Positions 35,330 to 47,145 of a stretch of 64,000 nt of DNA are shown here, one piece after another (within the stretch, counting starts at the first letter, position 1; each line of letters starts with the position of its first letter). A program made the translations under genes and the position numbers. Source of the stretch: Colocasia esculenta (taxonomy: Eukaryota; Streptophyta; Magnoliopsida; Alismatales; Araceae); assembly GCA_014218235.1 (NCBI GenBank), contig CM024759.1, forward strand, positions 10,308,712 to 10,372,711. Reading direction: 5' to 3'. The notes beneath the pieces were generated by a model. It ran no database searches. It saw nothing but the letters and a program-made list of their open reading frames with translations, and was not told the origin of the DNA.

Positions 35330-37290
35330 TGTCATGCCCCGCCAATTTAGCAGCGGAATAAATCGGGGAGGCATGAACAACGGGTATGGTAATGTAAATT
35401 GCGCACTCATTCGCAAATGTTAGAGCAACTAATGAAAAGTAATTGCAATAAACTCTTTATTTTATTGATAAATCACCTAACTATTACAACCACTAATTCT
35501 AAGCCGAATCATAGGGTTCATTGACATCATGACATCTGAAAAGGATAATTAAGCAAATATCTAATTATACTCTAAGATACTAATGACACTCCATCGCTAC
35601 GACTCTGGGTCGCTCATCACTCCAGTCCATTCCCATTGGTATGCGTACGGTCATCACTTGACTTACTTGAAACACATACAAAAAAAGCGCAGGGTGAGCG
35701 ATAACGCTCAGTAAGACTTAATATCTCATATAAACAAGCTTGCTGTAAATAATTAACGTCTTATAGGGCAGGATAACTAAAGAGAATGATCAAAACATAG
35801 ATAAGAGAGTAATAGAACATGATGGCAAAAGAATGATAAACTTTCAACAGGGATATTGTAAAACTAGTATGATAAATGATTGGCCATGTAACGAAATAGT
35901 GTATATCGTTGCACCACGGTGCACTAGTAGAGATAGCACCTTTGGTTGAGCATCTTGTCAACCCAGAGAACGATAGCATAGTGATTGATATATCGATTGT
36001 CATAAATTAAATTGTGATTGTTGTTAACTGGCGCTGGATGCATGCCGTACACATCCTGATCATGTAACCCTTGCAAGGAACTAGCACTCTTCGGGAGCTC
36101 CTCCCAGGACCAGACCAGGCCCTATTGCTTTGGCATCTAGTACTTGCTTATTTAATTTAGACAATCAATTTGTATGGCCAAATAGAGTACCAGGAAATAG
36201 ATGAGAGTACTAGACGAGATAGATGAGAGTGTAGAGAGAACGTGAACAGATGAGAGGATATAGATAGTAGACGAGATAGGGACAGTATCATAAAAACACG
36301 AGAAACAACGATAGTCACAGTTGCACGACACACCCTAGTGGGCCGGCAGTCTGGTAGAAGTCATCACCGCCCACTAGCCATGCTGTGAACACAGGCTAGA
36401 TGGTCCGGAAATCACATGATAAGGCAAGAACACACTAAGGCCATGGATCGTACTGATCCCTAAGATGTAACGGGTTTTAGGGTACAACCAGCTCGTTGGC
36501 AATGGACGTACACCAAAGCCAAGAAGACTTACGGAGGTCTTGACAAGGAGTCCCTAGTCCAGTCGAGAGTATTCTCGGTGGAGAGGTGGTCCAAGTCAAG
36601 AGAAAGTGTGAAGAAAACGGGTCTGTCGTGCCTCGAGTGCTCGAAGCCGAGGGAAAACGATAACGGTATTTAAAATGCACGTATAAAACGAAGACAATTG
36701 TATTTAATAAAATAGGATACTTTAGTCATTTATTTCACTAATTTACCGAATACATTATTACATAATTTATCAGGGTCAAATGGTAATTTTTAATGTTATG
36801 TGTGTGTGAGTGTAAAGAAATCTTGAGGATATGACAAGTCGTGCAAATGTCATTTAAAAGAATTAAATTTATATCATTAATGCCATTTATTAACATCCCA
36901 AGTCGAATTAACTATAACATGTTTTAATCATGGCTAATTAAGAGTATAAAGCCTAAACAACAAGGGCATATGCATAATTTCCTGTTCTGGTCGGGTTCTT
37001 GAAAACGCGACGAACTTACCCATCGTGATTCAAGTCGCGACGGGGCGGCCTGGTGCGACAGGTAGACTGGCCGGTCTGGCCCGGTCCAAAGTGGTATCAC
37101 GGCGGCTTATGCCGTCGTGTTCTTGACGTGACGTCATCAGCCGGCGAGACCCCACTGATATCGCGGCGGATCGCGCCGACGCGATACCAGGTGGGATTGC
37201 CCTTTTTCCCTTTTTCCCAGGACGAATCCTCTTTGTTATATAGACGTTCTAAATCCCATATAAAATAGCACGGTGATCCAAAAAGCACGA
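35330..37290 (+). mobile_element. R1-like long LTR, copy 3
   Basis: Begins TGTCATGCCCCGCC and shares blocks with 1690-1760 and 2050-2205 (plus) and 8818-9850 (minus), including CTCGAGTGCTCGAAGCCGAGGG at 36633-36654. Downstream are CG-rich words (GTCGCGACGGGGCGG, 37033) and GTTATATAGACG near 37236 as a possible TATA box. No protein domains. The 3' end is not defined. Confidence 0.5.
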
Positions 37291-39339
37291 AACTAGTTTT
37301 AAATGAAAGTAGACAAACATATCTATCAATATGCACGATTAATTTGAAAATAGACAAGATTTAGACATGCTTTGATCGAGTTAATTTTTGGTGACCTAAA
37401 CAGGTGCAGTCAAGGTTCAATGAATTAATTAGAGATGAATACATGATGAAAAATTCCAAAACTAGGGACATTTGAAAGCTATCAAGATATAGTATTTATG
37501 AGAATTTTCTCATAGTGTGCGATCAAGTATGCATGGAGTTCACAAGCAAACATGAAGGGTCAGGTGCATGGTTCTGATAGAGATTCAAAGAATTAATTCT
37601 CCCTAATGAGAGATCAAAATAGAGAAAGACAAGGGCCGTTTGAAAGTTAATAAGATGCAATATACACAAGAATTTTATCATGGCATGAGGACAAGTGCAT
37701 GTGGGGAATTAGAGAAAACATAAGATTTCAGTTCATGGTAACAGCATGGCTTCACGAATTAAATTTGCCCAAATGAATGAGAGAAATGCAACCAGACCAG
37801 AGAGTTTTTGAAAAGGATCATGAAATCTACCTAGGGTAATTTTTATACAATTTTTGCTTGAGAGAGATTGCCTATCTTTTTGCACTGTAAAGATCCTAGG
37901 TTTTGGGTTGACGAAATTTCCAAGTTCTTGCTCCAAGCCTCCCTCTTCCTTGCTCTCCTCGTCCTCAGCCTCCTCATTCGTTCTCCAAAGTTCTAGGAAC
38001 GAAAATGGGGCTTGGTAGACACTAATTAAATGTCTATTAGGTTGCTTAAGAGTCCTAATGACTTAAAACTCTTCCCTTCCCTTCAAACTTTGAATTTTTA
38101 TATTTATCTCCCTATTCTGCATTTATCCACCTAATAAGATAGAGAGATGTCCAATTTCGTGGGTAATGGGTTAGGATAGGCTTTGGACTCTTTTTAAGAT
38201 ATTTACATCCTATTTTAATATTTATCTTACCCTTATTTAATTTATTTATTAAATAACTCCGAATTTCTTATTTATCTCCCCTTTTACTATCATTATTCCA
38301 CCTATTTGGCTTGGGGAGAACTTAAATTTCGGGGCTAATAGATTTGGGTATGTCTAGGATTCTTTTTAAGATAAATAGGGGTCATATTGGTGTTTTAATG
38401 ATCCCTTTGTAATTAAGAGATATTATAATTACGAATTTCCTTATTTATTATAGGTCTTCCATTTTTATCCCTATTCCGTCTTATCTAAATTCCCTTTTTA
38501 GATTAAGATAGAGTCTTATTGAGTTGGGCTAGGGTTAGGACTCTTTATAAGATAATTTAGGAGTTAAAATAGTCATTATCTTACTCATTTTTATTTATTA
38601 ATATTTTTAGGTACGAATTTAGGCTTAATTAACTCCCATGCAATTTGGGCTCTTCACATTTGGGCCCATCAATCCATGCTTGGACCACTTATACAACCCA
38701 TACTTAATTTGGCTTAATGAGTTTTTAATTACTTCAAAATATTCACCCTTTATTCTAATTTAAATCCATTTATCATATTTATTCAATTGATTTCTTATTT
38801 TAATTCAATTTAATATTACTTATCCCAATATTGATAACCTTCATCCCTCCTTTGGCATCTTGCTTTTGGCCAAGTAACTTATGTATAACTTAATTGTACA
38901 ACCAATATACTTAATTTACTTAATTGTTTAATTATCCTTTTGTTAGTGAATTTATTCATGGGCCAAGATTGTCCATTGGTCCAACTATCATAATGGGCTA
39001 TCAACCCATATTATTTAAAGTCTATCCATATGTTTATTTTAATTTTTAATTCACTTTGGCTCATATAATAATGGGTTCTCTGTTTTATTCATTATTTACG
39101 ATAATAAGTCGCATAAATTCTTAAACTAAGTCCAAACGATTTTTTCTATGCCCAAATTTCATGATGGGTCATTAGAGAACATTATTTAAAGTATAACTAC
39201 TATTTTTATGAAATTTTTATAGGGGTTTATACGCATGCAATAATGATGCGTACCATTTTAATTAATTGAATTTATTAATAGATAAAATTTCTATTTATCT
39301 ATAATTTTTAATTAATAGATTTTCTGAGGTACTACATTA
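37291..39339. other. AT-rich non-coding DNA, probably LTR or leader continuation
   Basis: No gene is supported. Phrases such as TTATTTATCTCCC and CTCTTTTTAAGATA recur through 38090-38580 with loose spacing, suggesting ancient internal duplications. Confidence 0.35.
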
Positions 39340-40110
39340 GTCATTAATCAAAAAGCATATAAGTTAAGTATACATCAATAGAAATACTACATAACTTGTA
39401 TTCATTAATTGATGCATGAACAACACTAATCGGAATGATATAAAGCTAATGTTCACTAATCGGAGAGACTCATAATGTTAATTGGAATGCTATTCATTAA
39501 TTGGAACAACAATAGCACTAGTTGGTATGTTTTTTATGAATCGGAACAACAATAATAGTAATCGGTATGTTGTTTACTAATCGGAACAACAACAACACTA
39601 ATCGCTATGTTGTTCACTAATCGGAACAACAATAACACTAGTTGATATGTTGTTCACTAATCGGAACAACAATAATGCTAATGGGTATGTTGTTCATTGA
39701 TCAGAACAACAATAATAATGCTAATATGTATGTTGTTCAATAATTGAAACAACAATAACCCTAATCGGTATGTTGTTCAAAATCGGAACAACTTAACATT
39801 AATCGGTATGGTGTTCACCAATCGGAACAACTTATAACATCAATCAAAACACTTCAAGTCAAGTGTTCACTAATCAAAAAGTTGTTGTTTAGCAATCAAA
39901 ATACAGATAACTCTAATCGGAATAAGGTTGAACACTGATTGATACAGTCGTTGTTCTTTAATCGGAATGATACTTGAACAGTAATTGGTAGAAAGCTTTT
40001 GTTCTTCAATCGGAAGAATAATTAAATGGGAATCGATGGAGCACTTAAAAATTAATCATTATAATGCTAAGATCTAATCGTTGTGAGGTTCATTTATTAA
40101 TCGGTGTGGA
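39340..40110. repeat. Decaying 40-bp tandem repeat with inverted arms
   Basis: In the core (39545-39704) consecutive units are exactly 40 bp, of the form AACAACAATAACACTAATCG then GTATGTTGTTCACTAATCGG. Each unit contains AACAACA and TGTTGTT, which can pair as a hairpin, and two TAATCGG words. Flanking units (39340-39540 and 39705-40110) drift in length and sequence. There are no unique spacers and no cas genes, so it is not CRISPR-like. Confidence 0.85.
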
Positions 40111-40688
40111 CTTAGCAAAATTACATAAAGTACTTGACACTAAGATATGGGTTCTTACATTGATGATCCTTAAGGCGATAATTTTACCTTTACTTTTTGT
40201 TGACAAACTAAATAGAAATATATTAATCACATAATTTCAAATTTCTTCAGAGTTTTTGTTATCACCAAAATTCACACAGAATAAGAGATAGGAGGCTCAA
40301 CAGCATCAAGAGAGGAGGAGGGGCATGGGTGTAGCAGTGTTGGGGAGAGAAGATGGTGGAGCTACGGAGAGAGGCTAGCGCAGTAGTGGAACTGGGCCAC
40401 AGGTGGCTGCAGCAACATGGCCGGCATGGGAGAGGTTGGGATGGCAATGGAACTAGGTCTCGGGTGGCTATGAAGCGAACGCGTGAGTGGCTCCAACATG
40501 GGGGTGCAAGTGGAGAACACAACCTGCGGTGGATGTTGGCACAGACATCAAAGGTGACAACTAATGCAAACTAGATCTCAACTCCGTAGAAGAAGCTAAT
40601 GGTTTGCTCTAATACCAAAAATGATGTGAGATGATGAAGAAAAAAGAAGAACATGGAAAGGAGGAGGAAGAAGAAAGACGAAGGAAGA
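40111..40688. other. Spacer without recognised gene
   Basis: A purine-rich block (40280-40470) gives chance frames on both strands. GCTCTAATACCAAAAATGATG near 40596 resembles a diverged tRNA-Met primer site complement, so a minus-strand LTR may lie to the right of it, but no LTR partner was found. Confidence 0.3.
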
Positions 40689-41178
40689 CACTAAAAAAAT
40701 GGTATATAGCAACCAACTCAAATGGTTGAATATATTAAACATTAGTCACTAAATCTATTTTTGACCAAATGTTGGCTGCTAAATGTTGGTCGCTACATCA
40801 TTGTCGCTAATACCCACAGAGACCAATTTTTATGGTTGGTCATTAAAACCAATATCATTAGAAACAAAAGTGTGTTTGGTCGCTATTGATGGATGATATA
40901 GAGACCAAAATATTGGTCATAATTGTGCACAAATACTTATCGTAAATGCCCATTGGTCGCTAAACAATATATATAGCAACAAGCATGAACATTGACCTAT
41001 ATACTATTTGGTCGATGATTTCACAACATTATCGATGATCATTACGATTGCTATCAATATAGTAGTAGTGATTATGACTTTGTGTCGCAAATAAATATAT
41101 AATTGACCACTATTGTTATGATATTAGCAAGTATCACATTTAGTCGCAATTAAATATTTGGTCGCTATTTCTATAGTG
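40689..41178. mobile_element. Short non-autonomous CACTA-like element
   Basis: Left end CACTAAAAAAATGGTATATAG and right end GGTCGCTATTTCTATAGTG are imperfect inverted repeats with CACTA/TAGTG termini. Words of the TTGGTCGCTA type repeat inside in both orientations, as in CACTA subterminal regions. The 3-bp flanks (AGA and ATG) do not match, so target duplication is not confirmed. Confidence 0.6.
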
Positions 41179-42290
41179 ATGGTGACCACAAGAACAATGA
41201 GACATAGGATTAAAGTCTCTATGAGGGTTGCATGGAGGTAGTGCATCTTGTCAAGGATCTCCTTTCTAATGACTGTGGCAAAATCCATCATGGGTACTAG
41301 GAGTTGTCGCCATGGCCACCTTAGGCCAGCTATATAGATACACTATAAACAAAAGTGTCATATGTCACTAATAGCATTACACAAATAGCAATCAACATGT
41401 AGTCACAGAATATTTATTTTAGTGACGAACTTTTTTCTTTGGTCGCTATTAAGTTGCAACTTAATAGTGACCAATGGAAATGTGGGTTGCTAATGTTAGA
41501 TTATAGATTATAATGCAATTTTTGTTTTTAAAAAATTATAAATTAGTAAATAATTAATCTGAAATTAAGTATGAATTTCAATCACTTATTTTTTAAAGAA
41601 TGATTTTATTAGTTAATAGCTACCAAGATTTACTCACAATAGTTTCAACATTAGTGATTAGTAAATGTCTAGTGACTAAGTTAGTTAACTTATTATACAT
41701 AGGGATACAATCTCATTTTAACCATGAGAGTAGGAGGACATTTCCAATTAACCTAGGGATATCGTGCAACGTTTGATGTGCCAGTCATACTGGTCTAGCC
41801 GATTGTAGCCAAGAACAATATGGCATGGTTGATATGTTGCAGTGCCTCAACTATTCACGATAAACACAAACAATGTCAAGCGATGGTGATCGCGACAGCA
41901 AATCGCCAACACATTTTAGCAATCTAAAAAAAATGAATAAAAACAATATATTGTATTTCTAATTTTGATAGGGATGGTTGTGGGCTCTTGTCCAGACTGA
42001 CCTAAAACCACCACTGCCTACAATTAAGTTGGCCTAGTAGTCTGATAAAAATTCGGTCGCAAAGTTTTGCTCCTTTGTTAGGAAATCGTAAAAATTTGTG
42101 ATCGAATATTTTCGATCACTATTCGATCACTGATTTGTGACCCATTAGTGACCGATTAAAATTTGGTCACTATACTATGTATTTAGAGATTGAATACTTT
42201 CAGTCACTAATCAATCACAAATTTGTGACCGATTAGTGACCGAAAATTTGGTCGTATTATCGGTCGATAAAGCTGCAATTTCTTGTAGTG
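41179..42290. mobile_element. Decayed CACTA-type sequence ending TTCTTGTAGTG
   Basis: Ends TTTCTTGTAGTG at 42290. Repeated GTGACCGATTAGTGACCGA-like words in 42050-42270 look like subterminal repeats. No left terminus or transposase domain was found. The middle (41230-41990) shows no gene. Confidence 0.5.
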
Positions 42291-44310
42291 TTAATGTGAC
42301 AGTCGGTCATGTCGCATTCAACTTCCTGAAGGGTTTAATGATGCATTTGGTAGTGTGGGTCCTGTGTGGGATTACTTTTGATTATTTTATGTTAGTTTAA
42401 GATGTTTAAGCCATGATAATGTTAGTAAAGCATGAATTAGTTATTATTATCAGGTTATGATTAGTTAGTAGTTAATGGTCATCATGTTAATTATGTCATA
42501 TAAGTATGAGGATTGTGGTTTATGAATTTTTGGTTTAGAGATTGCAAGCATAAGTTTTAATAAGTTGATTATTAGCCGATAATGATTAGTGTTGATTGTA
42601 GTAGTTTATCAGTGAAATATTTAAAGGTGATTCAGTAACCGGTGACACTAAGTTGTGACTTGTGCGGTTTGCCGAGTTTGGTGGACTGGCGCTTACTCTA
42701 GAATACCTCTCCAGTCAAGTATCCCAGGTATTCTGTGAGCCAGGTATGTGTGTGCTCAAAATTTATCTAAGTACTGTGTGTACCATAGAGGTCTGTGTCA
42801 TCTTCCTAGACATCATCACTCGTTTGTCAAGTTGTACGTCCAGCTGAGGGAAAGACGACTATGGGGAAGCGACTTGTAGTGTGCATGGTTCTTTCTATTC
42901 GGTCACTTGTAGCATGCTCATGGTTTGGGGTACATACACCAGTAAACGTATTGATCCCTAGCTAGTTTTGTGTTGCCATAGCCTCACTCTGCAAGCCCTA
43001 GAACCCATAGAGGTGTTTCAAGCGTAGGTCTGCAACGTGTGTTGCCGCAGAGTGGTATTGGTTGGTCTCCACAGTTCATTGACTTATATAGTGTTGTGGT
43101 GGAGCCATAGTTGGACCTTACGTCCACCACTGTGAGACTGAGAGGTGTTTCCTTTGTTGGTTTATCTAGGTCGGATATTGGCATCATGAACCAGTAGTCG
43201 TGACCCGTGTGGTAGCGTCGCTTCTTCTGACTCTGCTTGTGGTTTACTCCGTAGTCAGGTCTGTGTGATACCATTGGCTTATTACCGTTTAGTTCTATAG
43301 TTGATCTAGCGTTTTCTTTAATGTTCTTCTGATGGTTTATCTTCATTGCTTATTGAGTTTAGTGGCTCCTAGTTGGCAGTGCATTTCAAGTTAATCGTGA
43401 TGTTATAGTGGTGTCTATTAATTATATATGTTTATTATTTGTTAGTTGTTTATATTGGAAAGTATGTTGTTTATTTATCTTAATTAGAAATCATGTTTAA
43501 GTTCCAGCTTTCGGTGTGTTCCCTTTTAATTGTTACATGTGAGCTAACAAATGTACTTGTGTTAGTTAGTACTTTCTTTCATTACACGTGCATTATATAT
43601 GTTGTTGTTTTGAGGAATTTCCCTGCTGAGCCTGTGACTTTGTGAGGCTCACACCCCTATACCCCCCTCCCCCCTTTTCAAATGTTTAGGAAGCATGATT
43701 TTGGGGAGGTGGACCTGTACCACCAACAGTAGTGTGAGCTTTGGCTCCTATTGTTTATATTAGAAAGTATGTTGTTTATTTATCTTCATTAGAAATCATG
43801 CTTAGGTTCTAGCTTTCGGGTTGTTCCCTTTTAATTGTTACATGTGAGTTGACAAATGGACTTGTGTTAGTTAGTGCTTTCTTTCGTTACACGTGGATTA
43901 TATATGTTGTTGTTTTGAAGAATTTCCCTACTAAGCCTGTGACTTTGTAAGGCTCACACTCCTATACCCCCCCCCCCCTTCCAGATATTTAGGAAGCATG
44001 GTTTTGAGGAGGTGGACCTGTACCACCAACAATAGTGTGAGCTTTGGCTCCTATTGTACACCTCGGGTATGTCCTAGGCTCTTGTACTTTTCTTTTAGAC
44101 ATGTAATAATGTAGTGGGACAATGTAATTTTATGAATATGTATGAAATGATGTACTTTATCACGTACGTTTATATAGTGTGGTTGTCTTTTATATCTTTA
44201 CTAGACACGTGTGTGAGATCACTTGCGAGACTTTGGTCTATTCGCGGGAGGTAAGTCTAGATATATAGCCTTTTTAGGCATAAATATCCAGGGTCGCTAT
44301 AGAGAAGTCT
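42291..44310 (-). mobile_element. R2 family copy B, minus orientation
   Basis: Reverse complement matches 4990-5400 and 6540-6830 of copy A, for example CCTCCCGCGAATAGACC versus CCTCCCGCGAACGGACC. It contains a local tandem duplication at 43447-44058. No conserved protein domain; the 120-codon minus frame at 42984-43346 lacks recognisable features. Confidence 0.55.
43447..44058. repeat. Tandem duplication of a 305-bp segment
   Basis: TGTTTATATTGGAAAGTATG at 43447 is repeated as TGTTTATATTAGAAAGTATG at 43752, and the similarity continues to GGCTCCTATTGT at the end of both units, with scattered substitutions and different C-run lengths. It is a local duplication within R2 copy B. Confidence 0.85.
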
Positions 44311-45523
44311 TTTTTTTTACGTGTGTGTAACTCTCTAGATCCAATATCAAGCTAATAGTGAGCTTCATAATATTAGAACTCCTAATATTATTAAATTAAT
44401 ATTAACTCTTTAATTATAAATAACTTATCTCATAAATGATTCTAATTAAATTAATTATCTCAATAATTAATTTAATCTAGCTCTAACATCATGGATCACA
44501 CCCAGCAAAATGCCACGGCCCCTCATGATAAAAGGATTTATAATCCGTCAGAATCCTTTAGTACATAATTACCATATAATTAGAATCCTTCTTTTATATA
44601 TACAATGTCCATGAACGAGCATACAAGTATGGTCATGCTGGCAAACTCTTGGGTCTCTCCCATTCCTCAAAAGACGTTTTTACGGGATTCCTATCCACCA
44701 AAATTTTAACTTCTGGTTCCGGCGAACTAATAATCATTGAGTCCTCCTCTTTCCGGACAACACATACAAAGAGACCTGCCAACAGTCAAGTTTTTAGTGA
44801 ACCTCTGAGAGATAGATATTTATGATTAGTTCCCTTCTTTGCTACCTCCCATCTATCCATTTTTTTTTTTAGTTATTCACTAGAACAATTATGATATTGA
44901 AGTCGATTCGGGCAAGTGTTCGGATCTATTATGACATAGCGATTAGGTGCTCAACGGACCTTTTTTGCTTTTAAGCACTTTCCCGGTCTGACGAAAAAAC
45001 ACTTTTTATGCAATCTAGTGTATTCATATCCAAATGTGTAAGATATGGATCTACTTAGATGAAACATAATAAATACCTTATCACTATAATTACAAATCAA
45101 ATTAAATTTGAAATTCCTTTCCATTTAATTATTTGACCCTAGCTAATTTCCTAGAGTGTAATCATATAGGACATTCTCTCCCCAGATACAAGGAGTGAAT
45201 GATTCGTTATTGTTCACTCAATTGACTTCGCACATATCAAAATATATCTAAGCATTTAGTGTATAAGATCTTGTTTAAAATCTTAGTTCTATTCATAGAC
45301 GAGCATACATCTGCCATGACTTAAAATGTTGAATTACTACATTTGGAGTACCCCATTGAAGGTTTAGCCATGATTCCAAGATTAGTTGTTCTCCACCAAC
45401 ATACTTTTTGACCCTATCACCACCAGTTGAACTTTCCTTTTCAAAGTACAGAAAATGCATGAGATGCCAACAAAGTAAGATCAAGTTTGTAGGCCCATTT
45501 CGCATGACACTCGATTTGAATTT
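44311..45523. other. Non-coding, possible LTR or leader, unclassified
   Basis: No coding frame of interest. It includes an AT-rich part (44340-44480) and phrases such as TGGATCACACCCAGCAAAATGCC. I could not define ends. Confidence 0.3.
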
Positions 45524-45815
45524 GTTTAGGAGACTTGTTTTTACAAGTCTCTATTAGTTTGTTCTTAAGACTCATTTTCACAAGACTCATTTTGGCTTAT
45601 TCTTAAGAATTGTTTTTATGAGACTTGCTTTACGAGACTCGATTCTGAGACTCATTTTATCACTAAGAATCATTTTGGCCACATGTATTTTGGAATCGTT
45701 TCATGGGACATTTTTGTCGTGTCCCTTAGAATTTTAGACTGAGTTTGATATTCATTTATTTTTATGCTAAATATTCAGGGATGCTATGAAGTATATCCTA
45801 CTTCTTCTTGTAGTG
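45524..45815. mobile_element. Possible CACTA terminus with AGACTCATTTT repeats
   Basis: Ends CTTCTTGTAGTG at 45815. Inside, AGACTCATTTT, GAGACTTG and related words recur at least seven times between 45528 and 45660, partly inverted. The opposite end is missing. Confidence 0.4.
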
Positions 45816-46559
45816 ATTGTACCATCAAATCACAGTTTAATATAATTCATCAATATGTCAAATGCTTGAAACACTATTACAACACCCTTCCTAAAAAGGG
45901 AAGAACTAGCATCTACAGTCACATTCAGTCCTCCTAAAAGTTGGAAAACAAAAAAGTCAACAAAAACCTCCCACAAAAAAGACTCCTATCAACATGTCGT
46001 AGCTCAGAAACTATTTCCCCTTTCATCATTGTTTTGACTTAAAGAAAGAGAACTCTAGATTCATGGTGTAAACTGTTGCCAAGGTGCAAATTGTTGCAAA
46101 AAGATGAATTGTTTAGAGGGTACAAGTTGCTGCAAACACGCATCATATCATTAAAAAAATACATAGGATATACAGTCAAATAGTTAAAGTTATGTAAATA
46201 TTTGGAAGATCAATGCATCCATGACATCAATGTTTGATGTATATTGATGGCCCATATATCAATGAACATTGTGAGCAGAGATAAATTAACTGGTAGCATG
46301 AGAAAAGTTGATTTTAGACTTGCTATCAAGTATGGTTGGCGGATTTTGTTTCTCAATGTGTTACTTTTCACCAGCCTAAAAAAGCATAGAGAATGTGTAA
46401 TCGATATAATTGCACAAAGCATTTTCACTATTGTTTTCATTTATAATATAACTGACCAGGTGTGGATCAAATGTTTAGTCACCCACTAATGTAGTGGGAC
46501 AATTGTGAGATGAGATGTTCCATGCCTTCATGTCAGATAAAAAGGCTCCCGGCTCTAGT
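45816..46559. other. Non-coding spacer, nothing recognised
   Basis: The opposed 76- and 81-codon frames at 46210-46489 have no conserved motif. Confidence 0.35.
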
Positions 46560-47140
46560 CCCTATGGCACATGATGAGTTCTCCACATTAATCTCCCAAA
46601 AGGGGCCCTCTTGTAGCTCCTAAATCTTGAAAGGTAGCATCAAACACTTGGCAATAAAGTTCTCCAAGGCTTGGCCCTTGATGATCATGCACAAGTGATA
46701 TGAAATGTCGAATGCCCCTAATGCAATGGCACACTTCACCAATCTTTTGGTTGCTTTAGGTTTTGTGAAAATCTTCCTAAGTGGCTGGTTAGTAAACACA
46801 ATGATGTTGTGAGCTTGGAGGTAGGGGAAGTGTCTAGGTGGCATGATCAACATAAGAACTAGTCTTTGTATCGTCAGGCAATATCTCTAGGTGTCAATCA
46901 ACACCTTGTTGATGTAGTAGACTAGTCGTCGTATTCCCTTATCATCCCTTACTAGCACTGCACTTGCAGTGCTTTGAGTGATGGACAAATAGAGGTAGAG
47001 CATCTCTCTAAGGGTTATCTTTGAGAGCACGGGAGGAAACATTAGGTACACCTTTAGAAAAAAGAAGGGCTTGTCACACTCCTCATCCACTATATTTTCA
47101 CCATCCATTTCCTTGGTCCACAAAGAAGCCTAAACAAGGG
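46560..47140 (-). pseudogene. Ty3/gypsy (Tat-type) RNase H remnant
   Basis: Minus-strand translations give PPVLSKITLREMLYLYLSIT and ASAVLVRDDKGIRRLVYYIN (about 47020-46890), matching the RT/RNase H junction of Tat-type gypsy polyproteins. Next come NIIVFTNQPLRKIFTKPKAT and GAFDISYHLCMIIKGQALENFIA (about 46800-46650), the RNase H core. The catalytic polymerase part is absent because the 47146 LTR begins immediately beside it. Stops and frame changes separate the pieces. Confidence 0.7.
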
Positions 47141-47145
47141 TAGGC

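Noticed and set aside
39340..40110. Repeat array resembling CRISPR
   Set aside because: Units are contiguous 40-bp repeats without unique spacers, no cas genes are present, and the window is plant nuclear DNA.
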